Assembly (NCBI RefSeq): GCF_030348765.1
Contig: NZ_JAUCEU010000007.1
Coordinates: 2,226,501-2,290,500 of the forward strand
Length of the DNA stretch: 64,000 nucleotides
Source of the DNA: Neobacillus sp. CF12
Lineage (GTDB): Bacteria > Bacillota > Bacilli > Bacillales > Cytobacillaceae
Direction of reading: 5' to 3'
Both the position numbers and the translations under genes were made by a program. Below, in pieces: positions 46,267 through 55,540 of this stretch (its first letter is position 1; each line of letters starts with the position of its first letter). The notes below the pieces were generated by a model. That model did not search any database and was not told where the DNA came from. It saw only the letters and a list, made by a program, of their open reading frames with translations.

Positions 46267-46303
46267 TTAAAAAAGACCTAACACCAATGTTAGGTCTTTT
46301 CTT
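46267..46303 (-). terminator. Terminator between ykuU and ykuV
   Basis: Perfect 13-bp stem (46271-46283 with 46288-46300) followed on the minus strand by tttttaaaaaggg. Repeat copy E lies between it and the ykuU stop. Confidence 0.8.
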
Positions 46304-46312
46304 TTATAATAT

Positions 46313-46552
46313 GGCTTTGTTAATATAGTCTGTTGATTTGCGCTCCACTAAGGAAAGCTTCTTTGAAAAATCACCGCAGGAACAGGCGGTCTTTGCCTGT
46401 CACGAGGCACTTCGCTTTCCGCGGGCGCCGAGGAGCCTCCTCGGCGCTTTAGCGCCTGTGGGGTCTCCTCTGCCCCGTCCTCCCGCATGAGTCTTCATGC
46501 CTTCCGCGCGAATCAACAGGATGCCAAAACACCATTCAGCTTTAACAAAGCC
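46313..46552. repeat. MITE-like repeat copy E
   Basis: Copy E, 240 bases, ends GGCTTTGTTAAT and TTTAACAAAGCC; inner ends TCTGTTGATTTGCGC / GCGCGAATCAACAG. Flanking 8-mers TATAATAT and TAAGATTT match at 5 of 8 only. It contains the hairpin module at about 46346-46420 (GAACAGGC with GCCTGTC). Its right end stops six bases from the ykuU stop codon. Confidence 0.85.
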
Positions 46553-46558
46553 TAAGAT

Positions 46559-47107
46559 TTAAGCATTAAGTGTAGCTTGTCCTGGCTTCCAGTTAGCTGG
46601 GCAAAGCCCGCCAGTTTGTAATGCTTGAAGGACACGTAATGTTTCATCTACATCACGGCCGATATTGTTATGGTTCACTACAGAATACATTAGTTCACCT
46701 TCTGGGCTGATGATAAATAAGCCGCGAAGTGCAATTCCTTCTTCTTCAATTAAAACACCGTAGTCACGTGCAACAACATGGTTCGTATCTGCTGCTAATG
46801 GATAGTTTAGATCACCAAGACCATTATTTTTGCGGTCTGTATTAATCCAAGCAAGATGAGTATGAATGGTATCAGTAGAAGCGCCGATAACAACTGCATC
46901 TAGATCATCAAATTCTTCATAACGATCTGAAACTGCTGTAATTTCTGTAGGGCAAACGAAAGTAAAGTCCATTGGGTAGAAGAACAAAACAGTCCACTTG
47001 TCGTTTTTCATGTTTTCTTCTAGGCTTACTTTTCCAAATTCTTTGTTCGGTAATACTGCATCCATTTCAAATCTAGGTGCTTGCTTAGCTACCATACGTT
47101 CTGGCAT
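46559..47107 (-). CDS. ykuU: 2-Cys peroxiredoxin YkuU
   Basis: Encodes 182 residues. The peroxidatic cysteine is in DFTFVCPTE (about residues 46-54) and the resolving cysteine in GGLCPANW (about 168-175), the typical 2-Cys AhpC/Prx1 pattern with an extended C-terminus. It reduces hydrogen peroxide and organic hydroperoxides. I chose ATG 47107 (MPERMVAKQAPRFEM), because GGAGGG lies at ideal spacing; an in-frame codon at 47143 lacks one. Order ykuU-ykuV as in B. subtilis. Confidence 0.93.
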   Translation of the reverse strand: MPERMVAKQAPRFEMDAVLPNKEFGKVSLEENMKNDKWTVLFFYPMDFTFVCPTEITAVSDRYEEFDDLDAVVIGASTDTIHTHLAWINTDRKNNGLGDLNYPLAADTNHVVARDYGVLIEEEGIALRGLFIISPEGELMYSVVNHNNIGRDVDETLRVLQALQTGGLCPANWKPGQATLNA

Positions 47108-47233
47108 GTCTAATCCCTCCAAATGATTAATTAGTTCCTTCATTGGTTTACCCTATTTTCATATAGAATAAACGACGATATGTAACAATCTTTTCTAATT
47201 TTCAGTTTAACATTTTTATAAAAAAGAATAAAA

Positions 47234-48379
47234 TTATACGCCTTTTTGAGTATGTTGTAATCGATTTCCTTGAAACGTTATATAACTAGTCAGCATTTTA
47301 ATTGCGACTTCTATCGCTTCTTCCTTTGGGTTTAGTTTGGCATGGTGTAAACCATACGGAGAGTCGACTCCGAGCCAAAACATTAAGCCGGGAATTTCTT
47401 TCAACATATACCCGAAATCTTCACCTGTCATTGCTTCTTTGCATTGTATAACATCAATGTTGGTTTGTGTTTTCATGAATTGAATGAAATCTCTCGTTAT
47501 TTCCTCATCATTGTAAACTTGGTGGTACATAGAGCCGTAATCAATTACAGCATTACATTCAAAACTGGTCTCGATTCCTTTTACTACAGCATTAATCCGT
47601 TGCTTGACCTTCTCCATGGAATCATCAGAAAGTGTTCGGATTGTACCTTCAAGCCTTGCTTTTTCGGCGATAATATTTTGAACGGTTCCGCTTGTTATTT
47701 TACCGATAGTAATAACTGCACTATCTAAGGGATTCACATTCCGCGATATAATCGTTTGCAGCTGACCAACAAGTGAACAGGCCGCAATAATCATATCATT
47801 CGTTAAATGGGGATAGGCTGCATGTCCTCCCTTCCCTTTTAAATCAATAAATAGTTCTGAGGTGTTTGCAAATAATAACCCTTCTTTAACGGCTATAGAC
47901 CCAACAGGATACTCTGGTGCGATATGTAGAGCAAAAATAATATCCGGTTTCCAATCTTGCATGATGTCGGATTTTAGCATTGGCTCAGCACCACCTGGTC
48001 CCTCTTCTGCAGGCTGAAAAATAAACAAAAGATCATCATCAATTGGGTTCTTCACATAATGTGTTAAAACACCAAGAGCTATACTCATATGAAAGTCATG
48101 CCCGCAAGCATGCATTTGTTCTGGATGGGTTGAAGCGAATTCTAATCCCGTTTCTTCAACAATCGGCAGACCATCGATATCAGCGCGATAGCCGATTGTT
48201 TTTGTAGGATTAATGCCTTTAATCTTTACAAATAATCCTGTTTTCCATTTCTTAATGGAAATTCTCTCTTGTGATAAGTTTTCTAAATACGCTAACAAAT
48301 AGGCTTGTGTTTTATATTCCTGAAAACCTAATTCTGGGATGAGATGAAGATCTCGTCGAATTTTAATAAAAGGGTTCAT
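47234..48379 (-). CDS. ykuR: N-acetyl-diaminopimelate deacetylase
   Basis: Encodes 381 residues of the M20 family (amidohydrolase subfamily). Metal-ligand motifs are HACGHDFH (about 89-96), [13 protein letters not shown] (about 122-134), [11 protein letters not shown] and, near the C-terminus, GLHHAKLNP. It removes acetyl from N-acetyl-LL-diaminopimelate in the acetylated lysine pathway. Direct linkage to dapH, 63 bases upstream on the same strand, identifies it over other M20 amidases. ATG 48379 follows AGGAGTGAGT. Confidence 0.93.
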   Translation of the reverse strand: MNPFIKIRRDLHLIPELGFQEYKTQAYLLAYLENLSQERISIKKWKTGLFVKIKGINPTKTIGYRADIDGLPIVEETGLEFASTHPEQMHACGHDFHMSIALGVLTHYVKNPIDDDLLFIFQPAEEGPGGAEPMLKSDIMQDWKPDIIFALHIAPEYPVGSIAVKEGLLFANTSELFIDLKGKGGHAAYPHLTNDMIIAACSLVGQLQTIISRNVNPLDSAVITIGKITSGTVQNIIAEKARLEGTIRTLSDDSMEKVKQRINAVVKGIETSFECNAVIDYGSMYHQVYNDEEITRDFIQFMKTQTNIDVIQCKEAMTGEDFGYMLKEIPGLMFWLGVDSPYGLHHAKLNPKEEAIEVAIKMLTSYITFQGNRLQHTQKGV

Positions 48380-48399
48380 TCTCTACTCACTCCTATACT

Positions 48400-48430
48400 A
48401 GAAAGAAAGCGTGGAAATAATCCACGCTCC
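48400..48430 (-). terminator. Hairpin between dapH and ykuR
   Basis: AGCGTGG (48409-48415) pairs with CCACGCT (48422-48428), followed on the minus strand by ttctttct. Since ykuR follows at once, this is probably a partial terminator. Confidence 0.6.
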
Positions 48431-48442
48431 TTTGTCTTAAGT

Positions 48443-49153
48443 CTATAGTTGGCGAAGTTCTTGCATAATTTCTGTTTTGGATTTTGTCTTCTCATCGATA
48501 TCTTTAATTTTTTTAGCCGGCGTTCCTGCAACAACTGTATAAGGCGGAACATCCTTTGTGACTACTGCTCCAGCAGCAACCACTGATCCTTGTCCAACTC
48601 TAACACCTTCTAGAACTACTGCATTAGCACCAATTAGGACATCATCTTCGATAATGACAGGCTGCGCAGATGGTGGTTCAATAACACCAGCTAAAACTGT
48701 GCCGGCCCCAATATGACAGTTTTTCCCTACTGTTGCTCTTCCACCAAGGACAACACCCATGTCAATCATGGATTTTTCACCGATAACTGCTCCAATATTT
48801 ATAACTGCCCCCATCATGATAACGGCATTATCGCCAATTTCAACTTGGTCACGAATCGTAACTCCTGGTTCGATACGTGCGTTGATATTTTTAGTATTTA
48901 ATAATGGAATGGCTGAATTGCGGCGATCATTTTCTACAACGTAATCTTCTATTTTGGCTTGATTTGATTCTAATGCAGGATTAATATCAGACCATTCTCC
49001 AAAAACAACACCGGTATTGCCATTAATAAAAGTTTTAGAATTACTTCCAAAGTCAATTCCTTCTAGATCTCCCTTTACATAAACCTTTACTGGCGTTGAC
49101 TTTTTGCTATTTTGAATAAAAGAAATAATTTCGTTTGCATCCATCATTTTCAT
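48443..49153 (-). CDS. dapH: Tetrahydrodipicolinate N-acetyltransferase
   Basis: Encodes 236 residues. The N-terminal DapH domain (1-85) precedes a left-handed beta-helix of hexapeptide repeats (about 90-205), seen as [36 protein letters not shown] and [17 protein letters not shown]. It acetylates tetrahydrodipicolinate with acetyl-CoA, the first committed step of the acetylated diaminopimelate route. ATG 49153 follows GGAGG. Forms an operon with ykuR. Confidence 0.95.
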   Translation of the reverse strand: MKMMDANEIISFIQNSKKSTPVKVYVKGDLEGIDFGSNSKTFINGNTGVVFGEWSDINPALESNQAKIEDYVVENDRRNSAIPLLNTKNINARIEPGVTIRDQVEIGDNAVIMMGAVINIGAVIGEKSMIDMGVVLGGRATVGKNCHIGAGTVLAGVIEPPSAQPVIIEDDVLIGANAVVLEGVRVGQGSVVAAGAVVTKDVPPYTVVAGTPAKKIKDIDEKTKSKTEIMQELRQL

Positions 49154-49230
49154 AGTACTACCTCCAAATTTAATTAAAATTTACTTTACCAAACAACAGT
49201 TTGGAAAACAAGAAAAATAAACAACAATTA

Positions 49231-50112
49231 TTATTTGCTTTGACTGCTATGTTCTTTAATTAGATCCACAAATGCCTGCACTTGTTTTAGTTGAAAGGAA
49301 GACTCATAGCCTAATAACCAAGTATCACGTTTAAGCGCATCACCATTATCATCAAGTAACGGAATTTTATAAATTTCCTTTTCGGTGTTATTTAAGGTAA
49401 TACCAGGTAGAATTGAATATCCTAAACCATTAATCGTTAATTGCTTACAGGTTTCAATTTGATCCACTACAATCGTTCTTTTCGGAGAAGTTTTGAATTG
49501 ACGCATCCACCAATCTTGGATTTCTTGATAATAATTAGAATCACTTTTAAATTGGATGAAAGGCCTATCTGTTTCCAGTAATTGTTCAGGTCTAGTAATG
49601 TCTCTATCAACTAAGAAAAGAGGGTCGCTGAATAGTTTAATCTTTACCCCTTTCCAGTCTGGCAATCCCCGTGTAATTCCAATATGTACTTGATCATCAT
49701 ATAGACTTTTCAGTATTTCACTGCTCCAGCCCGTAATAAGTGATATTTTTGCTTGCGGATAGGTATCACTATACTTTTTTAGAACAGGCGGCAGCCAATT
49801 TTGACCAACTATTGAAGCCACTGCAATTTTTAAAGTTCCGGATACGCCCGATTGAAGAGAGTGAATGGTCTCTCTAACCTTTTCTTCTTTCACCAGCACT
49901 TCATTTACAAATTGTATAACTTGTTCGCCAGCCGGGGTAAGTGATAGACCTTTTTGTGAACGGATAAAAATTCTTGTTCCCCACTCTTTTTCTATGGTTT
50001 GCAAACGTTGCGACAGCGCAGGCTGTGATACAAAAAGCCTTTCAGAAGCTTTTCGCATATTCATTTCTTGAGCTAAAACAGATAATAAGTGAAATTCAGA
50101 TATTGAGGACAA
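49231..50112 (-). CDS. ccpC: LysR-type regulator CcpC
   Basis: Encodes 293 residues, as in B. subtilis CcpC. A winged helix-turn-helix (about 1-60; MNMRKASERLFVSQPALSQRL) is followed by the periplasmic-binding-like effector domain (about 88-290), with SGTLKIAVASIVGQNWLPPVL and SSEILKSLYDDQVHIGITRG. CcpC represses citB, citZ and lcpC-type TCA genes and responds to citrate. I chose TTG 50112, with AAGGTGG six bases upstream; an ATG at 50118 overlaps that site. Position upstream of dapH-ykuR agrees with B. subtilis ykuM. Confidence 0.85.
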   Translation of the reverse strand: MSSISEFHLLSVLAQEMNMRKASERLFVSQPALSQRLQTIEKEWGTRIFIRSQKGLSLTPAGEQVIQFVNEVLVKEEKVRETIHSLQSGVSGTLKIAVASIVGQNWLPPVLKKYSDTYPQAKISLITGWSSEILKSLYDDQVHIGITRGLPDWKGVKIKLFSDPLFLVDRDITRPEQLLETDRPFIQFKSDSNYYQEIQDWWMRQFKTSPKRTIVVDQIETCKQLTINGLGYSILPGITLNNTEKEIYKIPLLDDNGDALKRDTWLLGYESSFQLKQVQAFVDLIKEHSSQSK

Positions 50113-50207
50113 AACCATCCACCTTTATTGGGTTAATAAAATTCCGCTTTACCTATTATATATAGAAAATTAAAACTTTTCATTAGAAAGCTGCTTTTTA
50201 ATGATAA

Positions 50208-50240
50208 AAATTGCCCTGCATACATTATGCAGAGCCATTT
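50208..50240 (-). terminator. Terminator after the MFS exporter gene
   Basis: GCCCTGCAT (50213-50221) pairs with ATGCAGAGC (50227-50235, one mismatch), followed on the minus strand by aatttttat. Confidence 0.65.
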
Positions 50241-51736
50241 TTTTGTTTGGGAATAAATGAAATTAGGATTAAACTAATAATAGCAAAGGTAAGAACAACA
50301 TAATATACCCAATGCAGGGATTGAGTCAGCCCATCCTGTAATAGTTCCCGTACTGATTCAGATAAATTAGTCCGATCATCCTCTTTTAATAAAAGGTTTG
50401 CGGAATCCACTGATAGCTTTTCCTCCGACTGGTTTGCATGCTCGCTTAAATAATTGGCAAGCCGGTTATTAAGAATGCCTCCCAATAAGGCTGCACCAAT
50501 TGTGTTTCCAAGATTCCTCATAAACATATTAGCCGCGGTTGCAATTCCTCTTTGCTGCCAACTTACAGTACTTTGAATGGAAACTATAAAAGCTGTCGAG
50601 GTTACACCCATTCCAAAACCTACGATAAGGGAGCCTAACGCTGCCCAGAGAGGTCCCGAGGAGCCTGTCATGGTCACAAATACTATACTTCCGCTAATTA
50701 AGGCTATCCCTCCAATTAATGAGGTCTTACGGTATCCCATAGAATTGAGCATCTTTCCAGAAAGCGTTGAGGCTATTGGCCACCCAATCGACATCGTTGT
50801 TAAGGTAAATCCTGCAACAATCGGTGTTTGTTCCATTACCCCTTGGACGAAAGTAGGAAGAAAACTTGATATTCCAATTAACATAATACCAGTGGTTAAT
50901 GATGTTACATTTGCTACAAAAATAGATCGTTCCTTCCAAATATTAAAGGGCATAACGGGTTCTTTAGCCCTGCCCTCATGGTAGACAAAGCCAGTAAGTG
51001 TAACGATAAATAGGCCAATTAAGCTTAGTATTTGCCAAGACCCCCAAGACCATCGTCCTCCTCCTTCAACTAAAAAGAACATTAATGAGGAAACAGACAC
51101 CGTTAATAAGAATGCACCTATGTAATCAATATCATGTTTTTTCTTTTCAACGTTTTCATGCAGAAAGAATCCGATACCAATTAAAGAAAGAATTCCAAGC
51201 GGGATGTTTATCCAAAATACATAATTCCAACTTACATACTGAACAAGCAATCCACCTACTGCAGGTCCCGTAACAGCAGAAATTCCCCATACACTTGCCA
51301 GATAACCCTGAACGTGTGCTCTCTCCTCTGCCGTGTATATATCACCTACAATAGTGGTAGCGATTGGTGTAACTGCCCCTGCCCCAAATCCCTGGATTAA
51401 GCGAAAAATAATGAGTGATTCCATTGAAGTCGCAAAACCACAGAGAATAGACCCAATAAGAAAAATAATAATCCCAATAAAGAGAATAGGCTTTCTCCCA
51501 AATAAATCAGATAATTTCCCATAAATCAGGACTGTTACCGCATTCATTAGTAAATATGCAGAAAACACCCAACTATATAGTGTAAACCCTCCTAAGTCAG
51601 CCACAATAGCCGGCATTGCAGTTGAAACGATCGTCGCTTCAATCGCTCCCATAAACATAGCTAACATAACGGCTGCTAATACAACCGGCCTATAGGTCTG
51701 CCCTCCTCTTTTAGATTGGGAAATTGAATCACTCAT
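50225..51736 (-). CDS. DHA2-family MFS drug exporter (EmrB/QacA type)
   Basis: Encodes 503 residues with 14 hydrophobic helices, the DHA2 layout. Motif A is GKLSDLFGRKPI (about 73-84), motif C-like sequence is SAVTGPAVGGLL (about 154-165), and FMGAIEATIVSTAMPAIVADLGG at the N-terminus carries the acidic residue of motif D1. Proton-driven efflux of drugs or dyes is likely; the substrate is unknown. ATG 51736 follows GGTGGAA. Not part of the B. subtilis yku order as I remember it, so it is probably an accessory gene between ccpC and darB. No regulator is adjacent apart from ccpC. Confidence 0.88.
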   Translation of the reverse strand: MSDSISQSKRGGQTYRPVVLAAVMLAMFMGAIEATIVSTAMPAIVADLGGFTLYSWVFSAYLLMNAVTVLIYGKLSDLFGRKPILFIGIIIFLIGSILCGFATSMESLIIFRLIQGFGAGAVTPIATTIVGDIYTAEERAHVQGYLASVWGISAVTGPAVGGLLVQYVSWNYVFWINIPLGILSLIGIGFFLHENVEKKKHDIDYIGAFLLTVSVSSLMFFLVEGGGRWSWGSWQILSLIGLFIVTLTGFVYHEGRAKEPVMPFNIWKERSIFVANVTSLTTGIMLIGISSFLPTFVQGVMEQTPIVAGFTLTTMSIGWPIASTLSGKMLNSMGYRKTSLIGGIALISGSIVFVTMTGSSGPLWAALGSLIVGFGMGVTSTAFIVSIQSTVSWQQRGIATAANMFMRNLGNTIGAALLGGILNNRLANYLSEHANQSEEKLSVDSANLLLKEDDRTNLSESVRELLQDGLTQSLHWVYYVVLTFAIISLILISFIPKQKNGSA

Positions 51737-51767
51737 AATTCCACCTCGAATTTTTCGATAAAATAAT

Positions 51768-51791
51768 ACAGCCCCCTTATGGGAGCTTTAT
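51768..51791 (-). terminator. Possible terminator after darB
   Basis: AGCTCCCAT / TTATGGGAGCT-type imperfect stem at 51771-51787, with a T-rich run following on the minus strand. Confidence 0.4.
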
Positions 51792-52240
51792 TTTTCACTC
51801 TTATTCATTTTGTTAACAGCTAAATTAAGTTGTGTTAACACTGTACTGCGTGGCAATATTCCTTCAAAATAACCATCTTCAGTATCGACACAAAGAAAAG
51901 GATGATTCACTAAGAGCCTAAGACACGTTTTGATTGAAGCCGTGTCCTTCACTCGTGGAACAGTTATATTCATAACCTCTTCCACTTTCTTTTTTTCTAG
52001 TTGTTCAAATTCAATTCGTTCAAGTCCAAGGATTGAATCCATTATTATCGGGGTGCTAATCAAACCATGTAGTTTGTAATGGGGATCTAGTACGGGTATA
52101 GCCGTATAACCACTTTTAGTTAGCACTAACAGTGCATGTTCAAGATTATTACCAACTTGCACATGTGCAACACGCTCGGACGGAATCATTAATTTTCGAA
52201 TATCTATTTCTAAAAATTCACCACTGTGAAGACTTATCAT
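51788..52240 (-). CDS. darB: CBS-domain c-di-AMP sensor DarB
   Basis: Encodes 150 residues with two CBS domains (about 15-75 and 85-145). The N-terminus MISLHSGEFLEIDIRKLMIP and the block ERVAHVQVGNNLEHALLVLTKSGYTAIPVLD closely resemble B. subtilis DarB (CbpB, YkuL). In B. subtilis DarB binds c-di-AMP; its free form activates the (p)ppGpp synthetase Rel and pyruvate carboxylase. I chose ATG 52240 because GAGGAG lies nine bases upstream; a longer frame to 52354 runs into the upstream terminator. The neighbouring ykuJ lies upstream on the same strand. Confidence 0.88.
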   Translation of the reverse strand: MISLHSGEFLEIDIRKLMIPSERVAHVQVGNNLEHALLVLTKSGYTAIPVLDPHYKLHGLISTPIIMDSILGLERIEFEQLEKKKVEEVMNITVPRVKDTASIKTCLRLLVNHPFLCVDTEDGYFEGILPRSTVLTQLNLAVNKMNKSEK

Positions 52241-52350
52241 CGCCGAAAACTCCTCAATGTTTGTTTTACCACATGTATATTCTACCATAGTTTTCGGAGA
52301 ACTGGGTTTTTTTATGAAAACGGAATAAATATGTAAAGTGGATGCTGAAC

Positions 52351-52384
52351 TCAAAAAAGATAGGAACCGTAATCGGCTCCTATT
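52351..52384 (-). terminator. Terminator after ykuJ
   Basis: ATAGGAACCG (52360-52369) pairs with CGGCTCCTAT (52374-52383), followed on the minus strand by cttttttga. Confidence 0.75.
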
Positions 52385-52616
52385 GAATTAAATCAAAAAT
52401 TTCAATTGTAATCATATCTACATTGTCAAATTGATAACGTTTTGGCTTTTCCTTTTCATTATATATTTCTAATTCAAATGTTTCTGTTTTTGGATGAAAT
52501 GTTACCTGACACTTTCTTTCGCCATTCACTTCGAAATAGCGTTGTGCCGGTTCACCTCCATTAGACTGTTCCTGAAGGTTTTTTAACCGTGTTAATATCC
52601 CTTGAAGCTGTGACAT
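52380..52616 (-). CDS. ykuJ: YkuJ protein (DUF1797)
   Basis: Encodes 78 residues, as in B. subtilis YkuJ. MSQLQGILTRLKNLQEQS forms the N-terminal helix and RYFEVNGERKCQV, then FDNVDMITIEIFDLI, form the beta-rich core. Small cytosolic protein of unknown function. ATG 52616 follows AAAGGAGACGG. Confidence 0.88.
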   Translation of the reverse strand: MSQLQGILTRLKNLQEQSNGGEPAQRYFEVNGERKCQVTFHPKTETFELEIYNEKEKPKRYQFDNVDMITIEIFDLIQ

Positions 52617-52825
52617 ACGCTCCGTCTCCTTTCAAACACAAGCAAACTTTCTACTGTTATGTTTCTCTTTTAGCATTTTTCTTATCCTTATGGATTTTTT
52701 CCAGCAAATTAAATTCTGGTGAATATGCCAATATTAAAAGAATAAAATAACAGACAGCATCTGTCCATGTAAAAATGAATAAAATGGGAAACTTTTTTTA
52801 TTAGTCGTTATTTTTAGCTTCGTTA

Positions 52826-52853
52826 TAAAAAAATAGGCCTCCATTGAGGCCTT
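52826..52853 (-). terminator. Terminator after the 78-residue membrane protein gene
   Basis: AGGCCTC (52835-52841) pairs with GAGGCCT (52846-52852), followed on the minus strand by atttttttat. Confidence 0.85.
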
Positions 52854-52854
52854 A

Positions 52855-53091
52855 TCATAAATAGGTGATTGCAACAAAAAGGATGATAAAAAGAACCAAA
52901 ACAAAAAAGATAACATATGACAGGAAAATCGGATTGCTCAAATAAACATGTTTTTGTATTGGCTTAGCTATTTTCGTATCAATATCTCCTTCAACAGCCT
53001 TTTGCTGCCTGGCAACAAACAAGGTATACACTAGCGAAACCGCAAGAATACCAACAATTACGATCGATAGTGCATTAACAAAGAGGTTCAT
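52855..53091 (-). CDS. Small membrane protein, unknown
   Basis: Encodes 78 residues with two hydrophobic helices (about 5-27 and 54-77) and a polar loop of about 25 residues (RQQKAVEGDIDTKIAKPIQK) between them. I do not recognise the family. ATG 53091 follows AAAGGAG, 69 bases after ykuI, so it may be transcribed with it. A clear terminator follows. Confidence 0.7.
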   Translation of the reverse strand: MNLFVNALSIVIVGILAVSLVYTLFVARQQKAVEGDIDTKIAKPIQKHVYLSNPIFLSYVIFFVLVLFIILFVAITYL

Positions 53092-53159
53092 AAGCGATTT
53101 CTCCTTTAATAAAGATACTATTAAATTTCCACTGTATGAACCATTCTATACTAGATAAG

Positions 53160-54371
53160 TTATAACAATTGGTCATTCTCAAATAAATACTGATAGGAAA
53201 TATCAATAAACAAATAATCGTTTCCGTTTATCGGAATGGAAAACGTCCGTATGGTCTCACCTGTCTCAATATCACTATATATATCCGAGAGTATTCCCTT
53301 ACCTCCATTTCTCATTTTGATGATATTTTCTAAAAAGTATGGACGCCAGCTCCAATTTTTTTGAATATATTCCTTCTGCGTATCCCAGCCGTTTACCCCC
53401 TTTAAGATATTGGAGGATTTTTGAAAACCATCTTCATCGCATACATACATTCGAAATGCAATTTGGTCCATTTCTTTAATAAGTGAAGTAAATAACTCTT
53501 CATAATTTGCCTTTTTATTTTTTATTATGATATCTTGTACTTTATTTTGAAAAAATTCTGCTGCAGAATAAATGGCTTCCAGTTTTCGCTTCTCATAAGC
53601 AATAAAATCATGGAATTTCCCTTTTAATCGCTCTTTTAGTAATTCACGTTCAATAAACTCCGGTGCCGGGGGATGAAGATAAAATCCTTGATAATATCTA
53701 CCTCCATTTTTCCATGCAAACTGAAGCTGATAACTCATTTCTATATTTTCAAAAAGTAAGGTGGCTCCGATTTTCCTTGCTAGTAATGACAATGAAAATA
53801 GGACATCCGTAAAGCTTGCAGCAGTTGCATTTGATTTTAACGCTTGTAAATTTATTTTAATGATTTCAGGATTTAATTGACCGATTCGCTCAAAGTAATT
53901 TGTGTCACTATCGATACTTGCAATGGCAACTTTTATACCATATGTCCGATAGTATTGTAATAAATGATCTAATTGACCAAAGTCACCCTTATAATTACCC
54001 TCAGAAATTTCAAGCACTATTCTCTTTAAATTCAAGCCTCTTTTTTCAAAAGCCAAAAGTTCTTGTAGAAATGGCTCACCATGTCGATACATGAGTAAAT
54101 CAGCATCACGATTCAGATAGATACTAACATCATCTTCAAGTTCAAATGCAAGCTCTAACGCTTTTTGAACTAACAATAGATCAACTTCATATTTATATTC
54201 GTCTGGAATTTGATCATCAAGAAAAAAGCTGCCTAAACTGATGATGTTACCTTCTGACACATATCTACCTAAAACCTCATATGCAATTACACGCTGCTCA
54301 TCGGCACTAAAAATTGGTTGAAAATAAGGAATGACATTTTCAAGATCCGTTAGGATATCCAATGCATCCAT
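53160..54371 (-). CDS. ykuI: EAL-domain c-di-GMP-binding protein YkuI
   Basis: Encodes 403 residues. The EAL domain (about 10-250) has the signature as EVLGR (32-36), where EVL replaces EAL, and later VLEISEGN and an IKINLQALK-type segment. The C-terminal YkuI_C (PAS-like) domain spans about 255-403. In B. subtilis YkuI binds c-di-GMP but shows no phosphodiesterase activity, so it is likely a c-di-GMP receptor. ATG 54371 follows GGAGGGTACTTGA. Confidence 0.9.
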   Translation of the reverse strand: MDALDILTDLENVIPYFQPIFSADEQRVIAYEVLGRYVSEGNIISLGSFFLDDQIPDEYKYEVDLLLVQKALELAFELEDDVSIYLNRDADLLMYRHGEPFLQELLAFEKRGLNLKRIVLEISEGNYKGDFGQLDHLLQYYRTYGIKVAIASIDSDTNYFERIGQLNPEIIKINLQALKSNATAASFTDVLFSLSLLARKIGATLLFENIEMSYQLQFAWKNGGRYYQGFYLHPPAPEFIERELLKERLKGKFHDFIAYEKRKLEAIYSAAEFFQNKVQDIIIKNKKANYEELFTSLIKEMDQIAFRMYVCDEDGFQKSSNILKGVNGWDTQKEYIQKNWSWRPYFLENIIKMRNGGKGILSDIYSDIETGETIRTFSIPINGNDYLFIDISYQYLFENDQLL

Positions 54372-54531
54372 TCAAGTACCCTCCGCAAAAAAGATTTTCC
54401 TCATTATACCATACCCTTATATACAATACGCTTAACTTTCATATCTTGTTCTTTTCCAAAAGGATACCATCATAGTTATAGCGGCACAACCGAATGATAA
54501 GACCAAGTCCATATGATTGGAGGAGACTACT

Positions 54532-55359
54532 GTGAAAAAACTTTGCTTACTCGTCTCAATCCTGCCACTGTTTGGATGTAATAATGCAGAAGATAAGGTT
54601 ACACAACAATCTGACAAACAAAACTATACACAATTATATGAACAAGTACCGAACCCTAAGATTCAAAAAACTAAAAATATCTCTACAGTAACGAAGGATA
54701 ACTTAAAGCAGCCTATTGCAAAACCGAATGTTGCTCAACCTGTAAAACAACCAGGCAAAAAAGAATCCATGATGCTGGATGTAGCATTAATTAAGCAAAA
54801 TCCTGAGTTAAGATATGGTTGTGAAGTGACAAGTCTGGCGATGGTATTAAACTATGCAGGTGTAAAGACAGACAAAATGGATTTGTATAGGTCCATTCAA
54901 AAAGATCCTGACCCTATAAAAAGGGCTGGAAATGGAGATATATTAAATTGGGGTAACCCTGCTGATGGTTTTGTCGGAGACATGACGGGAAGACAGGCTG
55001 GGTATGCTGTATTTGACAAACCAATGGAAGCACTGGTAAATCAGAAACTTCCAGGTAGAGCAGTAAATTTAACAAACCAGCCATTTGAAAAGGTTCTAGA
55101 GCATGTTTCTGCTGGTTACCCTGTAGTGGTGTGGACAACAGGAGATTATCGATTACCCGACCGATGGGAGTCTTGGTATCATGGACGGCAGATCATTAAA
55201 ACGCCACTTGATTTGCATGCTGTGGTACTTGTAGGTTACGATGCAAACTATGTTTATTTGAATGACCCGCTTTCTGGGAGAAAACAAGTTAGAGTGGAAA
55301 AGGAGAAATTTATTGCTTCCTGGAAAGCCCTCCAGAATCGTGCAGTCAGTTACAAATAA
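54532..55359 (+). CDS. C39-type peptidase-fold lipoprotein
   Basis: Encodes 275 residues. A lipoprotein signal peptide ends at about Cys16 (LLVSILPLFGC), then a Gln/Lys/Pro-rich linker up to about residue 80. The C-terminal domain (about 85-275) matches the C39-2 papain-like fold: catalytic Cys in RYGCEVTSLAMVLNYAG, His in DLHAVVLVGYD and the following Asn/Asp in VYLNDPLSGRKQ. A cell-surface cysteine peptidase or hydrolase is therefore likely; the substrate is unknown. I chose GTG 54532 with TTGGAGGAGACTACT upstream; an in-frame TTG at 54517 overlaps that site. It is divergent from ykuI. Confidence 0.82.
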   Translation: MKKLCLLVSILPLFGCNNAEDKVTQQSDKQNYTQLYEQVPNPKIQKTKNISTVTKDNLKQPIAKPNVAQPVKQPGKKESMMLDVALIKQNPELRYGCEVTSLAMVLNYAGVKTDKMDLYRSIQKDPDPIKRAGNGDILNWGNPADGFVGDMTGRQAGYAVFDKPMEALVNQKLPGRAVNLTNQPFEKVLEHVSAGYPVVVWTTGDYRLPDRWESWYHGRQIIKTPLDLHAVVLVGYDANYVYLNDPLSGRKQVRVEKEKFIASWKALQNRAVSYK

Positions 55360-55361
55360 TC

Positions 55362-55392
55362 ATAAAGCAGCCAAAATGGCTGCTTTTATGTA
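55362..55392 (+). terminator. Terminator after the C39-type lipoprotein gene
   Basis: AAAGCAGCC (55364-55372) pairs with GGCTGCTTT (55378-55386), followed by TATGTATTTTTTAT. Confidence 0.75.
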
Positions 55393-55540
55393 TTTTTTAT
55401 CCTTTCTTGAATATGAACTATAGTAGGAAATTTTGTTTCTTTTTCATATAATACTTGCAAAATTGACCAATTTTAAAGAAAATACGTATGAATCTTTTTT
55501 TATATAGACAAAAACTTGGAGATAGGTTGGTAGATTATTT

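Noticed and set aside
52734..52916. 60-residue minus-strand frame starting MLSFLFWFFL
   Set aside because: It begins inside the 78-residue membrane protein gene in another phase and runs through that gene's terminator.
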